Below are positions 42,602 to 51,016 of a stretch of 64,000 nucleotides of DNA, one piece after another (the stretch's first letter is position 1; the number at the start of each line of letters is the position of its first letter). The DNA is from Paenibacillus silvestris (GTDB lineage Bacteria > Bacillota > Bacilli > Paenibacillales > NBRC-103111). The DNA lies in assembly GCF_009882985.1 (NCBI RefSeq), contig NZ_WTUZ01000004.1, positions 124,661-188,660 of the forward strand, given 5' to 3'. Both the position numbers and the translations under genes were made by a program. The notes beneath the pieces were generated by a model. That model saw nothing but the letters and a program-made list of their open reading frames with translations. It made no database searches and had not been told where the DNA came from.

Positions 42602-43629
42602 GAGATGGAATTCCCCACTTTCCTATGCGAATCAAGCTGTGCGTCCCACTCAGGTGTATACATCCAGCAGCGAACTTGGCTGCCGTTTCCGACGTCGGTT
42701 AGCTCTGGCATCGTTGTCTGACATAATTCTCTGGCATGTGGACAACGGGGAGCAAAGCGGCATCCCGCAGGCATGTTGTAGGGACTTGGGACACTTCCTT
42801 TGATCGCCTGAAGTTCTTCTTGGTCTTGGTCCGCACGAGGCAGAGAGTTAAGTAATCCGATGGTGTAGGGATGTTTCGGATTGGCGAATAACTCACCAGC
42901 ATCGGTATATTCCACAATCCTGCCGGCATACATGACAGCGACACGATCGCATGTTTCCGAAACGACGCCTAGATCATGGGTGATCATAATGATGCTCATG
43001 CCCATTTGCTTCTGCAGCAGCTTCATCAAATCGAGAATTTGTGCTTGAATCGTGACATCAAGAGCTGTTGTTGGCTCGTCGGCAATAAGAATCTCCGGGT
43101 TGCAAGCCATCGCCATCGCAATCATCACTCGCTGCCGCATGCCACCGCTCAGCTCATAAGGCTCTTGCTTGGCGCGTTTCTCCGGGGAGGGAATACCGAC
43201 AAGCCGCAGCATGTCGACGGCTTTCTCCCAGGCTTCCTTCTTCCCCAGCTTCTGGTGATGCCGGAATACTTCTGCTATCTGTTCCCCAACCGAGTACACG
43301 GGATTTAAAGAAGTCATGGGTTCCTGGAAAATCATCGAAATTTCGTTGCCTCGGATGGCACCCATTTCCTTATCTGTTTTTTTCAATAAGTCTTGTCCTT
43401 TGAACAGAATTTCTCCGTTAAGGATTCGTCCGGGGGGACTTGCGATCAGCCTAAGGATGGAAAGGGATGTAATACTTTTCCCACAGCCCGATTCGCCTAC
43501 AAGCCCAAGCGTTTCCCCTTTGTGGAGCGTAAAGTCAATGCCGTCAACCGCTCTGCTTACGCCTTCATCGGTAAAGAAGTGTGTCTGAAGATTGCTTACT
43601 TCCAGAACCTTATCTTGTTGTTTAAGCAT
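42598..43629 (-). CDS. Dipeptide/oligopeptide-type ABC transporter ATPase, OppD type
   Basis: 343 residues. Walker [10 protein letters not shown], signature [16 protein letters not shown], Walker [14 protein letters not shown], and the C-terminal Opp extension with [15 protein letters not shown]. It pairs with the OppF-type subunit to energise the OppB/OppC permease. It starts 15 bp after the OppB-type gene with GGAGGG-type ribosome sequence. Confidence 0.93.
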   Translation of the reverse strand: MLKQQDKVLEVSNLQTHFFTDEGVSRAVDGIDFTLHKGETLGLVGESGCGKSITSLSILRLIASPPGRILNGEILFKGQDLLKKTDKEMGAIRGNEISMIFQEPMTSLNPVYSVGEQIAEVFRHHQKLGKKEAWEKAVDMLRLVGIPSPEKRAKQEPYELSGGMRQRVMIAMAMACNPEILIADEPTTALDVTIQAQILDLMKLLQKQMGMSIIMITHDLGVVSETCDRVAVMYAGRIVEYTDAGELFANPKHPYTIGLLNSLPRADQDQEELQAIKGSVPSPYNMPAGCRFAPRCPHARELCQTTMPELTDVGNGSQVRCWMYTPEWDAQLDSHRKVGNSIS

Positions 43630-43643
43630 CTCGTTCCCTCCTC

Positions 43644-44564
43644 TTAATCGAGCTCGATCCGTTTGTTGAAGTTACGGTACAATACGTCAACCGCAAGGTT
43701 AACCATGACGAAGATAATGGAGGCGACTAGCACGCCGCCCTGAACCATTGGCAAGTCACGCATGCGAATGGCATCTACAATCAGCCGTCCAAGTCCGTTA
43801 ATGGCAAAGACAGACTCTACTAATACCGTACCACCAAGCAGTACGCCGAACTGTAGACCTACCACGGTAATGACAGGAATTAAAGCATTCTTAAGGGCGT
43901 GCTTATAGATAATAACGCGTAATTTCAATCCTTTAGCTTTGGCTGTTCGAATATAATCCTGACGAATGACATCCAGCATCGTGGAGCGCGTCATCCGGGC
44001 GACAATGGCAGCACCTGAAGCACCTAACGTGATAGCCGGGAGTACAACATGTTTCCATGTTCCCCAGCCTGCGACAGGAAAGATGTGCATTTTTACAGAG
44101 AAAAAGTAAATAAGCGAGAGCCCGAGGCAGAAGCTGGGCAAGGATACACCGAGCAGAGCGACGATCATGATGGTGATATCTGATGCCGTATATTGCTTCG
44201 TGGCGGATATGATACCGGCAAGCATACCGAAAACAATGGTGATGAAAATACTGGCCACAGCAAGTTCAATGGTGATAGGCAAGCGAATCATGATTTCTTT
44301 GAAAACAGGCAGATTGGAACGTAGTGAGGTCCCGAAATCTCCTTGTACCACGTCAATGACGTACTGGAAATATTGAACAAATAATGGCTGATCCAGCCCC
44401 AGTTGATGACGAATGCGTTCAACGGTCTCAGCTGAAGCACCTTCACCTGCGAGCAGAACGGCAGGATCGCCAGGTACGAGCTGCATAATCAAGAATACGA
44501 CTAGAATAACGCCGAGCAGTACCGGGATCATCTGGAGCAGCCGGCGAATGATGTATACGATCAT
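43644..44564 (-). CDS. ABC transporter permease, OppB/DppB type
   Basis: 306 residues with about six membrane segments. Opening [19 protein letters not shown] and [16 protein letters not shown] are the DppB hallmark. The EAA-type cytoplasmic loop is [26 protein letters not shown]. Forms the translocation channel with the OppC-type protein. Peptide-type transporters of this class also carry nickel, glutathione, and various small N-containing compounds. Confidence 0.93.
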   Translation of the reverse strand: MIVYIIRRLLQMIPVLLGVILVVFLIMQLVPGDPAVLLAGEGASAETVERIRHQLGLDQPLFVQYFQYVIDVVQGDFGTSLRSNLPVFKEIMIRLPITIELAVASIFITIVFGMLAGIISATKQYTASDITIMIVALLGVSLPSFCLGLSLIYFFSVKMHIFPVAGWGTWKHVVLPAITLGASGAAIVARMTRSTMLDVIRQDYIRTAKAKGLKLRVIIYKHALKNALIPVITVVGLQFGVLLGGTVLVESVFAINGLGRLIVDAIRMRDLPMVQGGVLVASIIFVMVNLAVDVLYRNFNKRIELD

Positions 44565-44627
44565 GGATATCCCCCTTAGCGTTTTCCTTTAGGAAAACTG
44601 TCTTCGTAAGCATAAGATTAGGAAAGC

Positions 44628-45527
44628 TTACTGTTTCATTCTTGGATCCAATGCATCTCTGAGCCCGTCTCCAAATACGTTAAAACCGATGACTAATGTA
44701 GAGATGGCAAGTCCCGGAAATAAAGCCAGATAGGGTACTGTGAATAGAAAATCGCGACCATTGCTCAGCATAGCGCCCCACTCAGGCAAGGGCGGTTGTG
44801 CGCCAAGTCCTAGGAAGGACAAACCTGCAGCCGAAAGGATGGCCGTTGCGAGCCTTAGTGTAGCTTGAACGATAATCGGAGACAGGATGTTCGGGAAAAT
44901 GTGCACGAAGATGATCCGCAGATCGCTGGCTCCCAATGAGCGAATAGCGTCGATGTATTCCAGCTTTTTAACCGATAAGGTCGAACCGCGAACGATTCGG
45001 GCGAACATCGGAATGGAAAATACACCAATGGCAATCATCACGTTGATTAAACTAGGCCCTAAGGCACTAACGATAGCGAGTGCGAGCAAAATGCCCGGAA
45101 AAGCCAGCAAAACATCGACGATACGCATGATGATCGTATCCACCCATTTCCCGTAATAGCCGGCAAACAGCCCAAGAACAATTCCGAAGAACGCTCCAAT
45201 AAATACGGCTACAAACCCCACAGAGAGTGAGAGGCGTGTCCCGACAATCAATCGGCTTAGCATATCGCGACCCTTATCGTCCGTCCCCATCCAATGTGCG
45301 GCTGAGGGAGGTTTCAGTTTGTTCACTAAATCAATATGATACGGATCGTAGGGTGCCAAGAGCGGAGCGAAGATTGCGACAAGGAAGTAGAAAAGAATCA
45401 CGTACCCACCCAACATCGCTAACTTATTTTTCCGAAGCTTTAAATAAAATGTTCTCCATTTGCCTGGACGAGCGGAGAGAGCTTGTATTGGTAGCGCTTG
45501 CTTTTGTTCAGCATATTCAACATTCAT
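44628..45527 (-). CDS. ABC transporter permease, OppC/DppC type
   Basis: 299 residues. A cytoplasmic N terminus of about 35 residues, then about six membrane segments. HWMGTDDKGRDMLSRLIVG and the C-terminal LGAQPPLPEWGAMLSNGRDF are DppC hallmarks. First gene of the minus-strand operon; it diverges from the amidohydrolase operon across 193 bp that carry the GTAAAGAT operator pair. No binding protein is in this operon; the likely one is at 51017. Confidence 0.93.
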   Translation of the reverse strand: MNVEYAEQKQALPIQALSARPGKWRTFYLKLRKNKLAMLGGYVILFYFLVAIFAPLLAPYDPYHIDLVNKLKPPSAAHWMGTDDKGRDMLSRLIVGTRLSLSVGFVAVFIGAFFGIVLGLFAGYYGKWVDTIIMRIVDVLLAFPGILLALAIVSALGPSLINVMIAIGVFSIPMFARIVRGSTLSVKKLEYIDAIRSLGASDLRIIFVHIFPNILSPIIVQATLRLATAILSAAGLSFLGLGAQPPLPEWGAMLSNGRDFLFTVPYLALFPGLAISTLVIGFNVFGDGLRDALDPRMKQ

Positions 45528-45594
45528 CTAGCAGTCCTCCTTTGTTTAATTAAAGTTATCAGAAAACAGGGCGAAGTAAATAAGCTTTGGGCAA

Positions 45595-45659
45595 CTCGTA
45601 AAGATACCTTAAATAGAAGTAAAGATTGTGAAAATAAAACACAGAATATTCTTTATAAT
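45595..45659 (+). promoter_or_regulatory. Activator-type promoter with two GTAAAGAT repeats, before the amidohydrolase genes
   Basis: GTAAAGAT occurs at 45598-45605 and again at 45619-45626, exactly 21 bp apart. A consensus -10 box TATAAT is at 45654-45659, 35 bp after the second repeat, with no good -35. This is the usual form of a promoter that needs an activator bound beside the -35 region. The second repeat extends to AAGTAAAGATTGTGAAA, which recurs almost unchanged at 50868. It also lies in the divergent region shared with the Opp operon. Confidence 0.65.
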
Positions 45660-45720
45660 TGAGGGTGTACGAGCAAATCACACCGAATTTTTGGGAAAAG
45701 GAAGGAAGGGTGAGCAATTC

Positions 45721-46947
45721 GTGAGTTCATCTTATTGGTTAACCAATGTTCGTCTGGAGAGCGGCTATTTATACGAAAATGGCGTGATCTCCGGGACAGA
45801 GACTGAAATTTGTCATCTACGTATAGAGGGCGGTATCATCCGTGAAATCGTTACAGCTGATGTACCGTTAGCAACGGATCTACCGAAGCAAGACGGAAAG
45901 AATCTGCTTATGCTGCCATCATTTATTGAGAAGCACGTTCATTTGGATAAGACGTTAATCGGGGATGCGTGGCGTGCAGTCATCCCTGTAGCTAATATCA
46001 TGGGACGCTTCGAATTGGAGAAACAGATACTCCCTGCACTGCCGACTACGACTAAGGAGAGAGCAGAAAGCTTGCTGGATACGCTGCTTGCGGCAGGCTC
46101 GACGGAGGTGCGGACGCATGTGGATATCTATCCAGAAGTCGGACTGCACAACTTGGAAGCCGTGCAACAAGCGCTCGACACGTATGAGGGGAAGCTTTCT
46201 TACGAAATAGTCGCTTTTCCGCAGCATGGCTTACTGCGATCCAAGTCCAAGGAGCTCGTTAGAGCAGCTCTTCGTGAGGGTGCAACACTGATCGGCGGCG
46301 TCGATCCGGCAATGGTAGATGGGGATGTTGAAGCCTCGTTGCAGCAGATGATGGAGCTGGCTGTGGAGGCCAATGCAGGCGTGGATTTACATCTGCATGA
46401 TCCGGATTATTTGGGTACTTTTACAATGAGACGGTTGGCAGCGCTTACGATGGAAGCAGGCTTGCAAGGAAGAGTGGCGATCAGCCACGCGTTCGCTCTT
46501 GGGGAAGTGTCTGCTGGCGAGGCGGCAGAATTGTCCGCTATTTTAGCTGAGGCAGGCATTACGATCATCACAAGCGCTCCGCATAGCAGAACGTTGCCAC
46601 CGGTTCCGCTTTTGCATGAGAAAGGGGTCGCTGTTGCAGCGGGCTGCGATAATATCTTTGATACTTGGCAGCCTTTCGGCAATGGGGACATCTTGGAGCG
46701 AGCAGGCCGCTTAGCGGAACGCTTCCGCTGGATTGACGAGTACTCCTTGTCGCAATCGCTTGGTTTCATCACGGGAGGCAATACACCGCTGGGTCGAGAT
46801 GGCAAACGTGCATGGCCACATGTCGGAGATGAGGCAAGCGTGGTGCTAGTGGACGCTGCTTCCACAGCGGAGGCGGTTGCGAGAAGAGCTGATCGCAAGG
46901 CTGTCTTCTACCGGGGGACATTGGTGGCAGGAGGACTTCAGCCATGA
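45721..46947 (+). CDS. Amidohydrolase, cytosine deaminase-like
   Basis: 408 residues from GTG 45721; the ribosome site is GGAAGGAAGGG, and longer frames would start inside the promoter. A TIM-barrel metal hydrolase with EKHVHLDKT (metal His-x-His), RTHVD, DLHLHDPDYLG, ISHAF and GCDNIFDTW, laid out as in CodA-type cytosine deaminases. At the place of the catalytic Glu (HxxE) both this protein and its paralogue at 48468 have Asp. It overlaps the next gene as ATGA. Probable role: hydrolysis or deamination of an imported ring compound. The true substrate may differ from cytosine. Confidence 0.8.
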   Translation: MSSSYWLTNVRLESGYLYENGVISGTETEICHLRIEGGIIREIVTADVPLATDLPKQDGKNLLMLPSFIEKHVHLDKTLIGDAWRAVIPVANIMGRFELEKQILPALPTTTKERAESLLDTLLAAGSTEVRTHVDIYPEVGLHNLEAVQQALDTYEGKLSYEIVAFPQHGLLRSKSKELVRAALREGATLIGGVDPAMVDGDVEASLQQMMELAVEANAGVDLHLHDPDYLGTFTMRRLAALTMEAGLQGRVAISHAFALGEVSAGEAAELSAILAEAGITIITSAPHSRTLPPVPLLHEKGVAVAAGCDNIFDTWQPFGNGDILERAGRLAERFRWIDEYSLSQSLGFITGGNTPLGRDGKRAWPHVGDEASVVLVDAASTAEAVARRADRKAVFYRGTLVAGGLQP

Positions 46948-48428
46948 TCGATTTATTACTCGTTCATGGCGTCGTGATTACCATGGATCAAGAGCGGCGC
47001 ATTCTGGAGAATGGGGCTGTGGCGATCCACGATGGGAGAATTCTGGAAGTTGCCGACACCGAGCAACTCTTGGCGAAGTATGAGGCGAAGAAAACGATAG
47101 ATTGCAATCATCACTGCATCCTGCCTGGTTTGATCGACGTCCATGGTCACGGCGGTCATTCCATGTTCAAGACGATCGCCATGGACAATATCAGTTTCTG
47201 GATGCCGATCATGACGCATACGTATAAGCATTTTGTAACGGATGAGTTCTGGTATTACGAAGGTAAGCTGAACGCTCTTGAGCGACTAAAGGCAGGGATC
47301 ACGACAGGCGCCTGCGTGCTCGGCTCCATGCCTCGTTCGGACGATCCGATCTTTGCGCTCAATCATGCCAAAGCTTACTCCGAAGTTGGGATACGAGAAG
47401 TCGTCTGTACGGGTCCTTGCAATCCACCGTGGCCGCATTCGTTCAGCCGCTGGGTGGATGGGAAACGGGTAACCAGAGAAGTGACTTACGAAGAGGTGCT
47501 GAAAGGTGCAGAGTCAGTGATCGAAGCCTTGCATCATGCGCACGACGATCACATTCGCGCTTTCATCACGCCTTTTGTGATCGTTACTTCCGTTAATCCG
47601 TCCGCTCCGACGCCGCCTGATCAGTTATATGGCTTAACGGATCATGATCGTTATCAAGCGAAGAAGATTCGTGAGATCGCCAGGAAATATAAGACGCGGA
47701 TTCACTCGGATGCTTTTGGCGGCATGATTCATCTGGCGATTCAAGATAAAGAGAATGCTTTGCTTGGCCCTGATGTGCATCTGCAGCACTGCCGCGGTAT
47801 TTCATTTGATGAAGCGCGGATTTTGGCCGAAACAGGAACGAATATTAGCTCTGCGCCAGGGTTCGGACAAGTGAATGCGCGAACGCCAATTACAGAACTA
47901 ATGGAGATGGGCGCTACTGTAGCGATTTCTACGGACGGTACCTCCCCGGCAGCCAGTTTTGACATGTTTCAAGCAATGCGCAAGACGCAGATGATTCATC
48001 AGGCAGCGCTCAAAGATTACTATTATTTACCTGCTGGCAAGCTGCTTGAAATGGTCACAATCGATGCGGCCCGCTGTGTAGGATGGGATGATGAACTGGG
48101 ATCGTTGGAAGCAGGCAAGAAAGCGGATGTGATTACTGTTAACATGCGCCAGCCCCATTTGACCCCTGAATATATGTATGTGCATCGGTTGGTCCATCAG
48201 GCCGTAGCGAGCGACGTAGACAACGTTATCGTGAATGGGAAAATCGTGATGGAAGATCGCAAAGTGCTCACCGTTGACGAACTGACTGCTCTTGATGAGG
48301 CGAATGAAGAAGCGAAGCGGACAATTGAGCGCTCAGGGCTACAGAAGTATATGGAGCCGACCCAATATTTCTGGGGTCATGCTAGGGCTTATGTGGATGA
48401 GAAACGTTTTGATCCTGAGTTGCTGTAA
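46944..48428 (+). CDS. Amidohydrolase, chlorohydrolase/guanine deaminase (AtzA/TrzN/SsnA)-like
   Basis: 494 residues. Metal-site motifs of the subtype III amidohydrolases are visible: DVHGHGGH near residue 65, RIHSDAFGG, HLQHCRGIS and the metal Asp in VAISTDGTSP. The composite N- and C-terminal beta domain is present (LLLVHGVVITMD at the start, SLEAGKKADVITV near the end). Relatives deaminate or dechlorinate purines, pterins and s-triazines. It is coupled by ATGA overlap to the cytosine deaminase-like gene before it. Substrate unknown, but a nitrogen heterocycle is the best guess. Confidence 0.82.
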   Translation: MIDLLLVHGVVITMDQERRILENGAVAIHDGRILEVADTEQLLAKYEAKKTIDCNHHCILPGLIDVHGHGGHSMFKTIAMDNISFWMPIMTHTYKHFVTDEFWYYEGKLNALERLKAGITTGACVLGSMPRSDDPIFALNHAKAYSEVGIREVVCTGPCNPPWPHSFSRWVDGKRVTREVTYEEVLKGAESVIEALHHAHDDHIRAFITPFVIVTSVNPSAPTPPDQLYGLTDHDRYQAKKIREIARKYKTRIHSDAFGGMIHLAIQDKENALLGPDVHLQHCRGISFDEARILAETGTNISSAPGFGQVNARTPITELMEMGATVAISTDGTSPAASFDMFQAMRKTQMIHQAALKDYYYLPAGKLLEMVTIDAARCVGWDDELGSLEAGKKADVITVNMRQPHLTPEYMYVHRLVHQAVASDVDNVIVNGKIVMEDRKVLTVDELTALDEANEEAKRTIERSGLQKYMEPTQYFWGHARAYVDEKRFDPELL

Positions 48429-48467
48429 GGGACTGCAAAATTAACAGAGAGAAAGGATGTAACGAAC

Positions 48468-49694
48468 ATGAGTATGATTTCGACTTATTGGTTAACTAAC
48501 GTGCGTTTGGAGAGTGGCTTTAGCCGCGAAAATGGAACAATCACAGGAACGGAGACAGAGATTTGTCATCTCCTCATCGAAGATGGGCAGATAACGCAAA
48601 TCGTTGCTGCAGATACAGTCATAGACAGCGAGCTGCCTAAGCAAGACGCGAAGAATCTGCTTCTGCTTCCGGCATTCCGTGACATGCATATTCACATCGA
48701 TAAAACGTATTACGGTGGGCCGTGGAAAGCTTGTTCACCGCCTGTGAATATTTTCACTCGTTTAAAGGAAGAGGAAACGCTGCTTACTGAACTGCTGCCG
48801 ACAGCCAGGGAGCGGGCGGAAGCGATGCTTGGGCTGTTGCAGAAGAACGGCACGACTCACGTCCGAAGCCATTGCAACATTGATCCCTATATCGGCTTGA
48901 AGAATCTTGAAGCCACTCTGCAAGCTTTTGAAACATTTTCAGGCAAGCTCTCTGGCGAAATTGTAGCCTTCCCTCAGCACGGATTGCTGCGAAGCAATGT
49001 AGCCCAAATGGCGCGTGAAGCGCTGCGAATGGGAGCGACATCCATGGGAGGCGTAGATCCAGCCTCGGTCGATCAGAACATCGAGAAATCGTTGAACACG
49101 ATTATGGAGCTGGCTGTAGAGGCGGATGCTGATGTGGATGTTCACATTCACGATCCCGGTCATTTAGGCATATTCACTTTCAAAAGGCTTGCTGCCCTAA
49201 CCGAGGAAGCGGGCTGGCAGGGGCGCGTAACCGTCAGTCACGCCCTCGGTCTAGCAGACGTTCCGGTGGAGCTGCAAAGCGAAGTGGCCGAGCTGTTCGC
49301 TCAGCTGGGTATCGCGATCACCTCCACCGTGCCGATCAACCGAGCGACGATCCCGATTCCGCTCCTCAAGCAAAAAGGCGTATCCGTCTCACTAGGCGAC
49401 GATAGCATCACAGATCATTGGTCCCCCTTCGGCCAAGGAGACAGCTTGGAAAGAGTCGGCCGCCTGGCGGAGCGATTCCGCTGGAGTGACGAGCGTTCGC
49501 TTGCACAGGCGCTCGGATTCATTACAGGCGGCAAGACTCCGCTTTCCGCGGAGGGCGCACGCGTCTGGCCGGCTGTTGGCGATGAAGCAAGCGCGGTTCT
49601 CGTTCACGCGAGTTGTTCGGCGGAAGCGGTAGCGCGAAGAGCCGAGCGTCAAGCGGTGCTGTATCGCGGAAACGTCGTTTCCGGTTCATTGTAG
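48468..49694 (+). CDS. Amidohydrolase, cytosine deaminase-like (paralogue of the 45721 gene)
   Basis: 408 residues, clearly paralogous to the protein at 45721: both open with YWLTNVRLESG and continue with GTETEICHL. Metal motifs: DMHIHIDKT, RSHCNID, DVHIHDPGHLG, VSHALG and LGDDSITDHW. The catalytic Glu position is again Asp. The two copies flank the AtzA-like gene, so they probably arose by duplication and act on related intermediates or substrates. A terminator follows, closing the operon. AAAGGA precedes the ATG. Confidence 0.8.
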   Translation: MSMISTYWLTNVRLESGFSRENGTITGTETEICHLLIEDGQITQIVAADTVIDSELPKQDAKNLLLLPAFRDMHIHIDKTYYGGPWKACSPPVNIFTRLKEEETLLTELLPTARERAEAMLGLLQKNGTTHVRSHCNIDPYIGLKNLEATLQAFETFSGKLSGEIVAFPQHGLLRSNVAQMAREALRMGATSMGGVDPASVDQNIEKSLNTIMELAVEADADVDVHIHDPGHLGIFTFKRLAALTEEAGWQGRVTVSHALGLADVPVELQSEVAELFAQLGIAITSTVPINRATIPIPLLKQKGVSVSLGDDSITDHWSPFGQGDSLERVGRLAERFRWSDERSLAQALGFITGGKTPLSAEGARVWPAVGDEASAVLVHASCSAEAVARRAERQAVLYRGNVVSGSL

Positions 49695-49699
49695 TGACC

Positions 49700-49745
49700 A
49701 AAGGCATAGCTTTCTCTCATTCGGAGGGGGGATATGCCTTTTTTT
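49700..49745 (+). terminator. Terminator of the amidohydrolase operon
   Basis: AAAGGCATA pairs with TATGCCTTT around a 24-base loop and is followed by T residues. It starts six bases after the last stop codon. Confidence 0.85.
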
Positions 49746-49754
49746 GGAGCGATA

Positions 49755-49941
49755 TAACAGGAATTTCTACCGTTAAAAATGGGGCTGAGAGAGGGTTTTG
49801 GTAGAATAGCTGGAGTTCCTCCAGTTAATTCGGCCACAGCTGCCCCCTTTTGGAGAAAACTAGCTGGAATAGCGGAAAAATTTCCATATAATCCCATAAA
49901 ACTAGCTCATTTGAACAAATTAACGGTATTATTTCCAGTTA
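49755..49941. repeat. Phased palindrome array D (four 21-bp units)
   Basis: Units at 49755-49775, 49807-49827, 49870-49890 and 49921-49941; start-to-start 52, 63 and 51 bp. The second unit is nearly perfect, with arms TAGCTGGAG and CTCCAGTTA. It lies between two terminators downstream of the amidohydrolase operon. Confidence 0.9.
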
Positions 49942-49968
49942 GCTATATCTCATAGCAAGAACACATAA

Positions 49969-50005
49969 AGAGTGTCGGCGATTTGATCGCTGACGCTTCT
50001 TTTTT
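49969..50005 (+). terminator. Hairpin after array D, GCGATTTGATCGC type
   Basis: AGTGTCGGCG pairs with CGCTGACGCT (two G-T pairs) and is followed by T residues. The core GCGATTTGATCGCTGA is shared with the terminator behind array A at 10474. Since a terminator already ends the operon at 49745, this one seems to belong to the array. Confidence 0.75.
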
Positions 50006-50170
50006 ATTCCCTTGCACTTTCCCAAAACCATGATCATATTTGTCATGCTAGTAAGGAATACCCCGAAAATATCAATGAAATGAGGGATGCTGCTAGTGTA
50101 GGATTAAATTGAAATTAATCCCAAATAAAGAATTTAATGAGATTGAGAGAGATTAGGGATTTCCTAGTTT

Positions 50171-50190
50171 AGGAGGTGATTAACGTGTAA
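50171..50190 (+). other. Extended Shine-Dalgarno followed by a start-stop pair
   Basis: AGGAGGTGAT, a ten-base perfect match to the 16S 3' end, is followed after four bases by GTG and at once by TAA. A 14-codon frame starting at an ATG at 50194 (MELLLKLRRRKLIK) is too far from this site to be well served. It lies 66 bp before the lectin-domain gene and could be a leader that holds ribosomes. No function is shown. Confidence 0.3.
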
Positions 50191-50255
50191 GACATGGAAC
50201 TTCTTCTTAAACTCCGCAGGCGCAAGTTAATTAAGTAAAAAAGGAGTGCACTTTC

Positions 50256-50789
50256 ATGAAACAATCTCTAATGAGGTACGGATTGATAACGATTTTGTTG
50301 CTAGTGTTAGTTGTGTCTATATCGTCATACGCAGGAACTTCGACGTCGTACGCATCTGGAACACCGGTTGCTCTGAAACTTATTAATGAACGCAGCTTAA
50401 AGGCGCTGTCCGTCAGCGGAGGGGATAAACAAGCGGAAGGTGCGCTTATTCAACAATTTACGAATATAGAAGCAGATTATCAGAAATGGTATCTCGAATA
50501 TTTAGGAAACGGATATTATCATATCAAAAACGTAGGCAGTGGATATTTATTGGATGTCAGCGGAGGATCTTCATCTGATGGAGCCAATGTTATTCAATGG
50601 CCGAGCAATAACGGATGGAACCAACAGTGGGAAATTATCGCAACCGGCGAAAATAACCCCGTCAAAATTAAAAACCGAGGCAGTGGCAAGCTATTGGATG
50701 TGTCGGGACAATCGACTTCCGATGGGGCGCAAGCCATTCAATGGTATGATAATGGCGGCCACAATCAGCACTGGTATTTATTATCCTAA
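50256..50789 (+). CDS. Secreted ricin-type beta-trefoil lectin domain protein
   Basis: 177 residues. Signal peptide about 1-34 (ending near SYASG), then one beta-trefoil of about 140 residues with QxW repeats: YQKWYLE, NQQWEII and NQHWYLL, and the paired GSGYLLDVSGGSSSDGA and GSGKLLDVSGQSTSDGA blocks. A free-standing carbohydrate-binding module with no attached enzyme. Probably exported to bind glycans outside the cell. AAAGGAG precedes the ATG, and a terminator follows. It interrupts the catabolic block without obvious functional link. Confidence 0.85.
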   Translation: MKQSLMRYGLITILLLVLVVSISSYAGTSTSYASGTPVALKLINERSLKALSVSGGDKQAEGALIQQFTNIEADYQKWYLEYLGNGYYHIKNVGSGYLLDVSGGSSSDGANVIQWPSNNGWNQQWEIIATGENNPVKIKNRGSGKLLDVSGQSTSDGAQAIQWYDNGGHNQHWYLLS

Positions 50790-50791
50790 CG

Positions 50792-50829
50792 AAAAAACCG
50801 TCAAGGTAGGTAAACTTGACGGTTTTTTT
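50792..50829 (+). terminator. Rho-independent terminator
   Basis: AAAAAACCGTCAAG pairs with CTTGACGGTTTTTT around a nine-base loop. It ends the lectin-domain gene and lies only 20 bp before the operator pair of the next operon. Confidence 0.93.
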
Positions 50830-50846
50830 ATTTATTCAACGAAAAG

Positions 50847-50911
50847 AAGTAAAGATTATGTAAATACAAGTAAAGATTGTGAAACTAAATAATCTGAAAA
50901 TTATTTATTAT
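50847..50911 (+). promoter_or_regulatory. Activator-type promoter with two GTAAAGAT repeats, before the binding-protein/permease operon
   Basis: GTAAAGAT at 50849-50856 and 50870-50877, again exactly 21 bp apart. A -10 box TATTAT lies at 50906-50911, 36 bp after the second repeat, with no clear -35. Apart from one base in spacing the layout equals that at 45598-45659. This places the binding protein and nucleobase permease in the same regulon as the amidohydrolases. Confidence 0.65.
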
Positions 50912-51016
50912 CTAACTAAGAGGACCATTCATTCGTAAAGCGGATTTTGCATGAAGCATGAATTGTTAGCGCTTTTAGGTTCTATGATAAACGATCGAAA
51001 TAGGAGGGTTTATACA

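Noticed and set aside
45628..45720. Longer N terminus of the first amidohydrolase
   Set aside because: It would begin inside the operator-promoter region, and the paralogue at 48468 aligns with the GTG at 45721.
50194..50238. 14-codon leader peptide MELLLKLRRRKLIK
   Set aside because: Too far from the strong ribosome site and no sign of a regulated hairpin behind it.
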